The notes beneath the pieces are model-generated. The model was not told the DNA's origin and made no database searches. It saw only the letters and a program-made list of their open reading frames with translations. From Liolophura sinensis (Eukaryota > Mollusca > Polyplacophora > Chitonida > Chitonidae), in contig NC_088301.1 in the NCBI RefSeq assembly GCF_032854445.1, positions 20,949,808 through 21,013,807 of the forward strand: a stretch of DNA of 64,000 nt, written 5' to 3'. The stretch's first letter is position 1. Each line of letters opens with the position of its first letter. This document shows, one piece after another, positions 21,042 to 32,489 of the stretch. The translations under genes were made by a program, and so were the position numbers.

Positions 21042-21557
21042 ATGGCATCACAGCAGGCTTACATCGACTATTACACCAAACAAGCCGGCGGAGGTGGGTT
21101 ACCTGTGTTTCGGGGTGTGGCTGTCCAGCGCGGTCACGGTTTGCTGGGCGGTCTCCGCAAACTACTGCCACAACCCCTGTTAACGTCGCCGGCTGTGAAA
21201 GCACTGGGCAAAACGGCGTTACGAACCGGACTGCAATTCCTGGGGGATGTGATGAGCGGGGGCGTGCCACCGCGGCAGGCTTTGAAACGACGCGCTCTGG
21301 CGGTCGGAAAACAACTGGTGGTCAAAGCTAGTCGCTACGCCCGGCGGAGGTTGCTGGGTGAACCGTCGCCTATAAAACGGAAGGCTCGACGCACCGCTCC
21401 CACTCGTCACCGACACGTGGGACTTAAAAGACGTACCGTCAGGCCAGAAGAACACACACCAAAGCTCGAGCCGCACCGGATATTTTCAGCTAAAACACAC
21501 ACACACCATGGCTCTCCCCCACCCCGAGTGTTGTCCGTCCGTCAGCAGCGAGTTTGA
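21042..21557 (+). pseudogene. Polinton A pVI/pX-like protein, fused and frame-extended
   Basis: Homologue of 49471-49935 (MASQQAYIDYYTKQAGG at 21042, QRGHGL, Arg/Lys-rich C terminus). It is read in the same frame as the preceding minor capsid gene without a stop because of a deletion, and it runs past its normal end into the capsid gene start. Confidence 0.6.
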
Positions 21558-22377
21558 TTTGTGGACCTTACCCCCGACCGACACCAGCGTTCGAGAAGGC
21601 CATTGAGATGCTTACAGCCCCATCGCAAGCCTGAGTGATGCGGGACCTGTGGAATTTGTTATCACTAACGCAGACGGTGACATTTACTTGGACTTGGCCA
21701 ACACCATGTTGTAGGTGAAGGCGAAAATCCTGAACGGGGACGACACGGATGTGGCGGCTAACAAGAAGGTGGCCCCGACTAACCTGTGGATACAATCCAT
21801 GTGGCGACAGGTCGACGTCCCCTGAACGATAAACTCATCACGCCGTCCACCAACATGTGCCCGTACCGGGCTTACTTGGAGACGTTGTTGTCTTACGGTA
21901 AAGAGGCCAAGAAGAGCCAGCTGTCCGCTGCCTTGTGGTACGCGGACAACCCAGGGAGGTTTGACACGACGGATGACACCAACGCGGCTTTTGACGATCG
22001 GATGGACTGCGTGGCTGAGAGTCGGTCGGTTGACATGCTGGGTCGCGTGCATTTTGGACATGTTCCTGCAACGCCGGCACCTGCTCAACAACGTCACCGT
22101 CCGCATCCGTCTCACCCCGGCTAAAGATTCGTTTGCTTTGATGTCCGGTGAGGCGGCTCCCGACTACAAGACCCGCTTGGAGGAGGTATTGATCTTTGTG
22201 CGCAAAGTGAAAACCACCAGCGGTGTGCAACTGGGACATTTTCAAAAGGGGATTTGCGCCTGGAGATGCGGTTTGCCAAACCACTGCCGGAAACCATTAA
22301 CGTGATGTGTTACTCTGAATTCAGCAATATCATAGAAATAGACCAAAGCCGAAACGTGCTCTGTGACTTCGCCAGTT
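21508..22377 (+). pseudogene. Polinton A major capsid protein, broken
   Basis: The start MALPHPECCPSVSSEFD is the same as in B. In-frame stops replace sense codons near 21604 (TGA) and 21712 (TAG), a frameshift lies near 21820, and roughly 430 bases of the central-distal part are missing near 22235. Only the last part, ending NVLCDFAS-like, resumes before 22377. Confidence 0.8.
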
Positions 22378-22395
22378 GAACAGCCAAAAGAACAA

Positions 22396-22727
22396 CATGG
22401 ACACGGTACAATTGCGACGCGTGCTACAGACGGACGTGTTTAACCGGGCGTGCAGGGGCAGGGGGGTGTCTACCCTCGGGACCACCTCCCCCCTATCCCC
22501 CGCATCCCCTGTATCCCCCATCACCCAGTCACGGACACATCCTACACACCCTGGTCCTGCGTCATTAACACAGACACGTGCCTTCGCCCGAGACAACATT
22601 GGGTCGCCGTCTTCATAGACCGGTGGTCCACCCGCCCCATCTCCGGGGTGAATACTTCGATTCCTACGGACTCCCACCCCTCTACCCCGATATCACAGCT
22701 TTCATGCATGGTTTGGTACTCCGGCAG
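22396..22727 (+). pseudogene. Polinton A adenovirus-like protease, truncated
   Basis: The start MDTVQLRRVLQTDVF is intact, and the His-region (RQHWVAVFIDRW) is present after a frame change. The Cys-containing C-terminal half is gone: at about 22727 the sequence jumps into the antisense middle of the polymerase gene, marking a large deletion of both convergent 3' ends. Confidence 0.75.
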
Positions 22728-22867
22728 TCGCAAGCTTTCACCCACTTGTCGTAACTGTAATTCGGAGCCAGGTAATTCCGAATGTCCAGAAATTTCAGCT
22801 GCGGTGTGATGAGGACAATGTAATTATTGTTCCGCTTAATCACATACTCCAAACCACAGCTCTGGAC
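22728..22867 (-). pseudogene. Polinton A DNA polymerase fragment left of Harbinger
   Basis: Matches, in reverse complement, about 44735-44875 of the Polinton B polymerase (exonuclease region). It is separated from the N-terminal part at 30631-32059 by the Harbinger insertion. Everything downstream of it (palm motifs) is deleted. Confidence 0.75.
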
Positions 22868-23797
22868 CTGGGGCCAATTTCATAAAGCTGCGTACATATA
22901 CGGAATAAAATTACCGTACGGAAAATTTACGCAAGTGCATTTGCCAAGTCAACGCCAATTTCATAAACCTCTCCGTAAAAATTAGCGTAAATTTCTCCGT
23001 ACTTTTCTCCGTAAAAGCAGGTCCATTTTTGGATGTCGTTATGGATAGACGTGTTACGACAATCAGAAATGAGTCAGTGCTCATGCAGGCGGGTAGATCC
23101 CGCCGCTGCTTGTGCAAGGTGCTTGTATGCCAGAGGTACGCCGGCTTAATTTCATTGTCACCTGTTGGGATATTCATTTCAAATCATTACTTTTGTACTT
23201 TCAGTTTACAGCCCAGCTGGTTTTGATGAAGTTTAATGTGATAGCGCTGGAAGTTCAGTGAGTTTTTGTAGTGCAGCTGATAGATAACATACTCGGGTGT
23301 GACGTCAGGCGGGAAGAAAATGGCGGTCCGAAGTTGACAACACGAATTGATGACCAAGAGGTTAGAAATACTCAGATATGGAGGAGTATAAGGTATTATT
23401 TACAACTGGATTAGGTAAAACAGATCGTTGAGGTAAGTTACTGCTTGTATCCGTTTATTTTATGAACTGACACATGTTTATTTCCTCAGGGTACACCGGT
23501 TACGCAAGACTTCAGATGGAAAAACGAAAAGGTTTTCAAGGAGTCGTGCAATGACATATCAGATTTTATCTTTATGCTTGCCCTCTGCTTGTTAACCGTG
23601 CAAATATTCTACTCTACAAATACCACCGTACCGCATAGTGTTTAGTTGATGTGGTTTCATTTTTTTTTTGGGGGGGTGGGGACACAAGAAATTGCTTTAC
23701 ATTGCCTTGTGACATGATAATAAATCAGCTGATTAACTGGTTGCTATGAATTATGGGAAATTGACATTGACAGCTGTCGTTTGTTACTTCAATCATC

Positions 23798-26700
23798 ATG
23801 GCATCGAATATTGTAAAGAAGGCAAAGAAGCCTAATTGGGAGTCCAGGGCGACCAAGGCCTTGGTCATGGCCCTTGAGGATCATGACCACGTTATTAGGG
23901 CAAAGTTTGGTAAACATGTGACCAAATCTGAGAAGAACAGGGCTTGGAATGAGATATACCAAAGGTACCTTAAGCCCAAATATTAATGCTGCAATGGGCT
24001 GTTTCAGTGTTTTGAAGTTCCCCTAGCTTAATCTGTGTTCACTCAGAATCTTCAAACATATCAGTACCTTGGTGCTGCCATTCCTAATTTTGAGCTAAAA
24101 ATGGATTTATGAGGGCAAAAATAGGCTGAAAAAAAGGGAGTAAATAATTATGATATCACATTCTTAGTGTGCTTTGGAATTGAAAAGGATTGTCTGTCCT
24201 CTTGTGTCCTTTTAAACTGAAGGCTACTCACATCCACACAAGGTCATGTGAAAACAACATTAAAATTAAAATAAACCCGATAAATTCTAAGAGATGCAAG
24301 ATTGTTTTTAAAATGTTGTTTTTACACCTGGCATGGTATTTCCTGCCCTGGCAGAAGTAAAAACTATCTACAATACATGTCTGTTATTATTTCTAAACTA
24401 AGAACTTCTGATATCGATGTTTTGGTTTAAGTGAATTGATTAATCAGGATTCACCTTTGGAAACTGTGTTTTCATTTTAATTCACATACTTATATCTTCA
24501 TAGTACATATGTGAATACGGCTTCCTCTCTGGCTGCCCTTGCAAAGGTCTGCCAGCATCCTGTTTATGGTCATGGGTTTCCCCTGGGCTAAGCCTGGCTT
24601 CCTCCCACTTTAACGCTGGTTGCCATCGTATGGGGGTAATATCCTTGAGTACCGTTTAAAACAGCAATCAAACAAATAAATAAATGAACATTTGTGAATA
24701 TTATTTCAGTTTGTCCCTTTCTTTGATTTACCTAGTTTTGGTGACAAGTACAATCAAATCTGGATATTATGTTTCTATTTAGAATGCATTGTGCAATATT
24801 ATTGTTTCATAGAGTGAACAGTGTGGCGAAAGTGGAGAGGACAGTGGAGGAAATCAAGAAAAAATGGAGCGACCTGTCAAGTCAGGTTAAGCGCAAAGAG
24901 GCTAGGAGGAGGGCAGATGCCAGAAAGACTGGAGGAGGGGCTCCCATGGAGGAGCCATCTGATACGGAATTAAAGGTGTCCACACAAACTCCGAGATTCG
25001 TAATAAATAAATCCATGTTGTCACTATAATAGTGTCAAACTAAAAGTTTTTACACAGCAAAGGCCTTGTTACTCTTGTCAGTGAGGGCTTTCTGATGATT
25101 TCCTTCAGGGTATGCATATTTTCTCCCCTACAGACTTCAGCACTATTTTAGCTTAATACTCCTTTAATGATTATGACATATTAAACAATTTAGTACAGAT
25201 AAATGCATGTTAGTAAAATGCATATATATATTCAAGCTGTTTTAGGCTTAAACAAAAACATTTGGCAGCTCCTAAAATATATTTTCCATGTGTCTCAAAG
25301 GAAAGTTACGATGAAATTTTATTGGTTTCAATTGCAGATAATAGCTTTACTGGGAGACACGGCAATAGAGGGGGTGTCTCAGGGAGTTGACACTTTACAA
25401 GGTAGTTTAGATAACGGTATAATATTGTCCATTACTGTCGGCGTGGCCCTGGCAAAAATATTAAGTGATTGATATCGCTAGTGTGGCTGCTTGCACCGTC
25501 TCTTAATTTTTCGCAGAAGGCCACTTGACTTGTCTTCCATCACTATGATATACCAATGATTTACTGTAAGTTTCAGTATGGAAAAGTTAATGAATATTTT
25601 GCCAAAGATTGGTGCTTTACCTAGACACTCCAGTTTGCTCCACCCATAAAACTAATCGGCATCATATAAGTAAAAAATTCCTGAGTATGGCATGAAATAA
25701 TATGGAAGTAATAAATAAAATAAGCATGTGGCGTGGTTAGGTATCAATCACAGTGTTTTGGGCTGGTCAAGTTAGTGTCTCTCTAACTCACACATAGGGA
25801 AGTCTTTGTTACAGTCAATGTTCAGATGCTTTTCCATATGAACTGTCCGCCATTAGAATGCTGATGAATGGACTAAAACAAGATTAGTTGAACAAATGCA
25901 AATGACTTGCCAAATGTTTATTTGTAGATGACTGTTGTGAAGATGAGCCTGCTATGGGTGAAGGCCCCCATACAACACCATCTGAACCAGGTACATTGTC
26001 ATTGTATATAAGTATATTCACAATATTGGTTCAAAAATGTGCAAATGTTATGTACAGTACACTGATATGTTAACAAATCCTCCTTCATCAGACCTCGTAT
26101 TTGCATTACAGATTTTGTTATTCTACTCAGTTTATACAAAATTAATGACCAGTTTCGCTGGGCAAACAATTACAGTCGATAAAATAAAGAGATGTCAGGT
26201 ACACAGTTAAGCGAGAAATACACTTTCTACTCTTAATTAACATAGCTCCTGTACTAGACACATTTGATTTGCAACGGATTCCTGTTTTTGAAATATGCCT
26301 ACAGAACCATCAACCTCCCCCCATGCATTTGAAGATTATGCTATCCAGCCTAGTGAAACGCCATCTGCTGTGCAAGGTAATGACTATTGCAACGATTCTA
26401 TAAAATAACTCACATATACACACATGAAGGTGATAGTAATACTGTTATTTTCATAACAAAATGCTACCAGACAAAAACACAAAAAAAGAATGACTGTGTC
26501 ACCACTAGATTTTTAATGAGCATACGTTTAGAACACCTGTCACCCTATGCTGTGAGTTCTTGGGTTGAGACCTTGATGCCTTATTCACAAGGTCCAGAAA
26601 AATTCTAGTACAAGACAAGCAATGTAAATGTTATCCAAAGCCTGGCAGACTTGGATGTGGAACCCCAAAATGTAAACGGTAATGTCAATTGTCTGTCCAC

Positions 26701-27276
26701 TGTTTTGTGCTGTCCTGATCATTTGAAGTGTTGTCTGCAAAACAAAGTTGCATGGAGAGTGATTCCATTTGAACTGTTTGGTTTTGCCTATTTGGTTAAG
26801 ATGTTATCTGTTTTTAATACTCCGGAATATCTATGATAAGCTGCATTTCTTGGATTTTAGTAGTTCCTTGACTGATTACTTATTCAGTGAATGGCAGATC
26901 ACGGGACATACATTAATCTTTTTGTTTCCTAGTGTAGAACACCTTTTTGTTTCCTTTTACCAGCGTACCATATACTAACATTACTGATTCGTAGCTAAAG
27001 CAGTATTGTACAGATTTTGCATGATTTTTTGTTATGTTAATAGTTCTGCGAAACAAGCTGAATGTTCCCACAGCCAAAAAAGTTCCACCTACACAGATGG
27101 ACAGGCTGGAAGAACTCGAGAAACAAAGGCTGGCGGTCGAGAGGGAAAGGCTTCAGATCGAGAAGGCACGTTTCACTCTGGAGCAACATAGGTTTAACTT
27201 TGCTATTGCCCAGAGTGGAATTAGGGAATGGCCAGATTTGGCAACTATTTTGCTTCAACAGAGCCACAACAACTGA
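23798..27276 (+). CDS. Harbinger Myb/SANT-like DNA-binding protein, 7 exons
   Basis: Exons by GT/AG and phase: 23798-23964, 24813-24975, 25338-25401, 25928-25990, 26305-26376, 26649-26678 and 27044-27276. They sum to 792 nt, giving an open 263-residue protein. The N-terminal trihelix Myb/SANT-like domain spans exons 1-2 (conserved Trp in KPNWES, KNRAWNEIY, KKKWSDL) with a basic KRKEARRRAD tail; an acidic middle and a C-terminal coiled coil (LEELEKQRLAVERERLQ) follow. In Harbinger elements this protein binds the transposon ends and helps import the transposase into the nucleus. The exact exon set needs transcript support; exon 6 is only 30 nt but keeps the frame. Confidence 0.75.
24490..24690 (-). 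repeat. SINE-like repeat in Myb gene intron 1
   Basis: Contains the GGCTGCCCTTGCAAAGGTCT and GTAATATCCTTGAGTACCG blocks and ends in CAATCAAACAAATAAATAAA, the same tail family as 27285-27440 and 57975-58170. Confidence 0.55.
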
Positions 27277-27284
27277 TATGTTAC

Positions 27285-27440
27285 TCTCATTTATTCATTT
27301 ATTTATTTGATCGGTGTTTTAAGCCGTACTCAAGAATGTTTCACTTATACGACAGCAGCCAGCATTATGGTGGGAGGAAACCAGGCATAGCCTAGGGGAA
27401 ACCTACAACCATCCGCAGGTTACTGTAAATGACTTAATGC
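27285..27440 (+). repeat. SINE-like repeat between Harbinger genes
   Basis: Begins ATTTATTTATTTGATCGGTG and continues GCCGTACTCAAGAATGTTTC and CAGCATTATGGTGGGAGGAA, a dispersed repeat typical of molluscan genomes. It is in opposite orientation to the copy at 24490-24690. Confidence 0.6.
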
Positions 27441-28396
27441 AGAAGGCCGGGGAAGTATTGGGCAGTTTGTGTGAAAAGATTATGGTTTGAAGATTTGAAA
27501 ATGGCGAACAATTTTTTTGTTAGATTTACGTAGAGGTAACAAAATTTAATGGAAGGTCATAACCCACACTTAATCGCAAATAATAAATACCGTCATGTGA
27601 AAGGGGAGGTAACTGTGAAAATAATTTTGATAAATCAGAAAGCAAGATTTTAAAACCCGATTCAAACCGTACTCTTTTTACAAGAATTTACATTGTATTT
27701 CCTCGGTCTTCTCTTTTAAAATTTGATCCAAAATAATTTATATTTTTAGAGACAAATGAATGTCATAAAATATTATTTTTGTACTAAGACGTCTATATAT
27801 GTACTGTATGTGTGCACTTTCATGCTACATGCACACTGATGGCTAACAGGGATATTAAAAGTCTGCTGCCTGACAATGTTTGACATTCTGATTATGTAAC
27901 ATGTCTTCTTTATTCTCTGCGATGTATAGTATTGTGACAAAATGCTAAAGTGCAAAATGATACATACTTGAAGGTGAGAAGATGAAAACTGGTGAGTGCA
28001 AAGGCTATATGTGCATTATATGTGTATTAGACAGTATGAGCTGTTCTGGACTATCGGTACAAACTCTGCAGTATCCTGCAACTGCTGTACACTGATACAA
28101 AAGCTGAAAATTGTGTATGAAACAGCTTGAAACCCTTAAAACTGCACGCAGTTCTAGTTCATATATAAGACTAACAATGGTGTTAGGGCACTTTCTTGGT
28201 ACGTTTAGCCCTCAGCATAAGGCTGTGAATAAGAACTGGTCAGCCAGGTGTTTGTGTAATCTAACTATGTAGGACATCATGCATAGTAACTTCGACATGG
28301 CTTTCCAGTCAGGCTGCAGCTCTGTCGTGGGCGGAGTTTTAGGTGAAATACTATATTTATCTAAACAGCAAAAATTCCAGCTTGTAGTACAGGTTA

Positions 28397-30439
28397 CTAG
28401 CTAAATCTGAACCTAACAAGTTCATCTCTGGCTCGTGCCCCATCTGCAAGCAGGGTAACACCTGTGGTGTGGTCATCATCATCATCCCCTTCTTCCGCAT
28501 CGTCCGGCTCTATCTCGGGGTTAGGTAGCTGGTTGTTGATGCACAGGTTGTGTAGCTTAAAGACAGCTACAACAACCTGTGCACTCACTTCTGGCGAATG
28601 CATCAGGAACCCGCCAGATTTGTGGTGAATACATCTGAATGACAGATAGATGGAGTACCTCTCAAAATTTAATGAAACGGTCAGGGAAATGAAAAGTACT
28701 CTCGAAACTAATGAATGGCCAATTTCAATATATATATAGCAGGAAGTTTTATAATGGTGGTTTATTTATTTGATTAAAGTGCTTTGTGTCATTTATGACA
28801 GGTTTACTCTTGCATGCTGAAAACGGGAGTGCACAGTGTAAACCAGTGGAACCATGGCTGAACCAACATAAAGATTAATGGTGTTAAAGACGATCCATTG
28901 TGTATACTCATATATATATATATGTAAGAAATGTGTTATGGGTAGAAGCTTTATATAATCTGTGAAAATCATGATAAAGCAGACGTTATTCGTACCTAAA
29001 CCTCGACTTAGCTACTCCAAAAGCCCTCTCAATTGTGCACCTTGTAGTTTTGTGGCTCTTGTTGTACTTGGCCTGTGCATCATTATGTGTCTGTATGAAG
29101 GGTACCATTAACCATGGTTTCAGAGGATAACCACTGTCCCCAAGGATAATGGTACCATCAAAATCACCACTCTGGTACTTCCTCCAAATGCCGCTTTGCT
29201 TCAATATGAAACTGTCATGTGCTGACCCTGGATACCTAGATACTACACTGGTGAATCTGCAGGAAATAACAAGAAAGCATGCAGGGCCACAATCAATTTT
29301 AATCGGGAGATTAAAATTGATTTTGATCAGGAGATTAAAATTGATTGTGGCCCTGAGAATACCGTTATCCCATGCATGCTATTAACCTATGCAAAACGTA
29401 CGCACGAACCAAACTAGTTTTCGAACTTGAAAGGCTATGAGGTGCTACAAAATGTATCTGTACTAATTTGATCAAAACTGGACAGTGTGTGAAACAGTTA
29501 ATTGTAGCCCTAAAACCATCCACCACTTAGAATATAGGAAATCACTAAATATGTTGAAATTCAGCATGCACAACAGCTTTTCTGTAATCAATCCACTTAA
29601 TATTTAAAAAAAATGATGCTGCACACAAAAATTTATCAAATTGGGACAGACAGTATGACGTCACACAACATTTGTAATAATTAAAGGTTTTAAAATTTAA
29701 AAACTTAATATCTCCCGAATGATTCAATACTGCTTTGTACAAGAAAAGGCTCAATAGTCTAATAACTATGTGATTTATGCAGGTGTTCGCTCTGGGATAG
29801 CCTTTAAAGTTATTCCCCTTGAAATTTTGACCTAGTTATAGAAGGCGTTGATGTCGGCGAATGACCTAATACCCACCTAAGTCTCGCATCTGTTGTGGCC
29901 TGCACGTTGAGTGAATGGTAGTTTTTGCGACACACAAACACATGTTCATCTTTTGTTGGGGACTTTATGGCAATCTGCGTGCCATCTATGCAGCTGACTA
30001 CGTGTGGGAAATTTGCAATCTCGTAGAAGGCCTGCTGGGCCTCTGCAATTTCCCTCGGATTTGAGGGAAATGAAATTGAAAGGGGATATGTATTTAAATT
30101 AACGATGGCGGTAGTGACACTTCTGACTATTCTGGACGTGCTTGGAACACTTATCCCATGAAGATCGCTCACTAAACTTTGGAAAGACCCTGAGGCATAG
30201 TATCTCAGAGCTGTGAGGACTTGCAGGACGACAGGAATTGCATGGTTCCGGTTAGTAGGTCTCTCCAAAGCCGGTGTTAAGAAGTCCACAACTTGCAAAA
30301 TTGACCGCCTGTCAAGTCTATACCGAGCGACGACATCGCCGTCATTTAAAACATCCAGAGGGTGAGTACGATCACGAAAAACACGCTCTCTTCGAATGGT
30401 TCGTCTTTCAGCGAGGCCGGCCAAGAGAACATTCGCCAT
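28397..30439 (-). CDS. Harbinger transposase (HARBI1-like DDE nuclease)
   Basis: Three exons on the minus strand: 30439-29877 (donor GTGGGT), 29256-28996 (acceptor TTTCCTGCAG, donor GTACGA) and 28634-28397 (acceptor CTGTCATTCAG). They total 1062 nt, an open 353-residue protein, close to the usual 350 or so of HARBI1-type transposases. A helix-turn-helix-like N-terminal region (RRSILQVVDFL) precedes the DDE_Tnp_4-type catalytic domain. Candidate catalytic residues are D152 in SCIDGTQI, D228 in ILGDSGYP and E264 in TIERAFG, with 35 residues between the last two. It ends in an acidic stretch (EEGDDDDD). No stop or frameshift is seen, so the element may be recently active. Confidence 0.85.
29283..29354 (-). 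other. Perfect 22-bp-arm hairpin in transposase intron 1
   Basis: AGGGCCACAATCAATTTTAA... at 29283-29304 pairs perfectly with 29333-29354 across a 28-nt spacer, which itself repeats GATTAAAATTGATT. It is probably a tiny foldback element; a 72-nt hairpin is also of pre-miRNA size. Confidence 0.5.
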
Positions 30440-30630
30440 GTTGAATTTACGCCAAAACGCACGTTTATTAGGCTTTACGGTAGCCCAGAAGGTGCCGTAT
30501 TTTTACACGGAAATTTACGCATAGTGGATACGTAAGAATTTTTATGAAAACGGACGCTGGTGTAAATTTTTCCGTACGCAAAATTTACGGTGTAAATTTT
30601 GCGTACGCAGCTTTATGAAATTGGCCCCAG

Positions 30631-32059
30631 GTGGGGATAAAGCTGTTGTTTGATCAAGTTCAGGTCGTAGTTGCCCGAGTTAAAGCCGAGGACGGGGAGT
30701 TGGTTCATATATTTGACGAATCTTTTCCGTACCCGCCGAGTGTAAGACGGTTTCGTCTCGTTGGGATCGATCCGCTCATCTAACGCGTGCAGGATGTAGG
30801 CATAACGCTCGTGGAGATAGGAGCTACTGATCTCGCTGATGGTGTTGAGGTAACCCATCATCTGCTCGACGAGTGCCTGGGGATCACCGGTAGAGATGAA
30901 TCACACGGGTTGGTCGTAGTCCGGTACATTGGAGTTCACGCTGACACTCATGGGGATGTGTTGGGCCGTCCATTCCGTCGACCCAGTCGCCGCTTCGTTC
31001 ACCGGGGCCAAGTACGCCTCGAAATCGTAACACGCTCGGTACGGAAAGATGCCATCGTCACCGTCCTGGAGTTCAATCCCCATGTCCCCCAATGTTTCGA
31101 AAATGGTGTGCTGATTGCGGAATACAACCTCCGGGTACTTTCGCCGAATGGCAGGTGAAAAGACCGAGCATAACGGCTCATGTCTTTGATGTAGCTGAAA
31201 TGTCGCAGGTACAGGTTTAACCGCAGGGTGCAGGAAGGATAGCGCTCGGCGCTGAGATGAATGATTGCGCCGAGTACGACCTGTCCATGGGGATGAGGTG
31301 GTAGACATGAATGTTCACGTGAAACAGAATTTCCACCGTGTCCAGCGCGCTGAGCGGTACCCCGCGGAAATGCCTCGACTCCACCTCCGCTTCCTCCAGA
31401 TACCTTCGGTAATACTCCCGAGCCTGGTCGTCGCAGTTTTTGGGGTTGGCCTGATCTAGATGGACGGCTAGGCATCGAAACACACACAAAAGAGTGAGGA
31501 GGTCCACGGTCCATTTCATGTTCGGGCGTTGTTTTTGCGCCCATGCGAGCGGGTCTTGGTTGAGGGGATGCTGGGTGAGAAGTTCCCGTAGGTCAGCCCT
31601 ACTCGCCATGCGGAACGGTGCGTCGAGTACCCGTGCATTGTTGGTGCTTGGGTAATCATACCGCACCTGTCACGCCTCCTTGTGGCGCAGGATATACCCG
31701 AAGCTGTACTATATGGTGAAGTCAGCCGGCTGGTCTTCATAAATCTCGTCTACATAGGTAGGGATATGATCACTCAGCCGGTAATTGTAACAGTCTTGAA
31801 CCGGCTTGTGGCGATGGAAATGGGTTCGGATCGATTGCCAAGGCCACCGATACAACTCCCGCACATCACTTTCACCGCTAGGCAAGACATCATCGTGAGG
31901 TTGTATTGGGTGGAGTTCGAACTGACTCGTCGGGATCCCCCATTTTTTTTCTTTCAGCGACTCGTCCACCTCTAGACTCACCGCTTTACTCCTGCTTGGT
32001 TTGTTGACGGTGTTGGTGGTGCTGGTGCTGGTAGTGGAAGAAGCGGGTCTTTGTAACAC
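30631..32059 (-). pseudogene. Polinton A DNA polymerase B, N-terminal part, broken
   Basis: Homologous to the first third of 43075-47044. Segments in different frames match the B polymerase in order: the Ser/Thr-rich start and RTHFHRHKPVQDCYNY (32059-31710), the next stretch (31666-31217), the exonuclease motif region with CYDFEAYLAPVN (31308-30901) and GFNSGNYDLN (30861-30631). Internal deletions remove the C2H2-like knuckle region. At the upstream end the splice acceptor AG found in B reads AA (GTTACAAAGACC), so splicing from the zinc-finger exon may also be lost. Confidence 0.8.
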
Positions 32060-32079
32060 AGAAGTGTGTGAACTATATA

Positions 32080-32310
32080 GCCTAAGTAGAGTCTAGAGTC
32101 GAGGGTGACTACAGTAGAGGTTAACTATCGTAGCGGCTAAACGACAGTAGAGGCTAGTCGAGAGCAATTATCGTAGAGGATAGTAAAGGCTAACTATCGT
32201 AGAGGATAGTATAACTAAAGTAGAGTAAATTAGAAGTTAACTATAGTAGAGTGCAATAGAGGCTAACTATAGTAGAGTATATCTATAGTACAGTATAGGA
32301 TGAGACGGTG
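32080..32310. repeat. Minisatellite upstream of Polinton A polymerase
   Basis: Imperfect 25-30-bp units built on GTAGAGGCTAACTATCGTAG / TATAGTAGAGT. No coding potential. Confidence 0.6.
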
Positions 32311-32415
32311 GGGGCGGGGTGTCGTTGAGTCCGCGCTCTGTCGTTGAGCCCTCGATCTGTGGTTGAGCCAGCCAACCTGACACACCACATACTACAGTAC
32401 ACAGGGCAATACCCT

Positions 32416-32466
32416 CTAGACCAGGCCAACCCCAAAAACTGCGACGACCAGGATCGGGAGTATACC
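32416..32466 (+). repeat. Inverted stray copy of a polymerase fragment
   Basis: CTAGACCAGGCCAACCCCAA and the following GCGACGACCAGG match the reverse complement of about 31415-31465 in the adjacent polymerase remnant, so about 50 bp of the gene was copied in inverted orientation 1 kb away. Confidence 0.6.
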
Positions 32467-32489
32467 CTCTACTCTACTCTACCATACCA

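Larger units (their letters stand above)
22871..30627 (+). mobile_element. Harbinger DNA transposon, apparently intact
   Basis: The terminal inverted repeats start GGGCCAATTTCATAAAGCTG on both ends, and subterminal TCCGTA/TACGGA repeats follow. The flanking triplets are CTG (22868-22870) and CAG (30628-30630), i.e. CWG. The uninterrupted counterpart in Polinton B polymerase reads CCAGGTGGGG/CCACCTGG, an ACCWGGT palindrome like the target known for zebrafish Harbinger. It carries a Myb-like gene (+) and a DDE transposase gene (-), convergent, both open after splicing. It inserted into the already present Polinton A polymerase. Confidence 0.85.
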
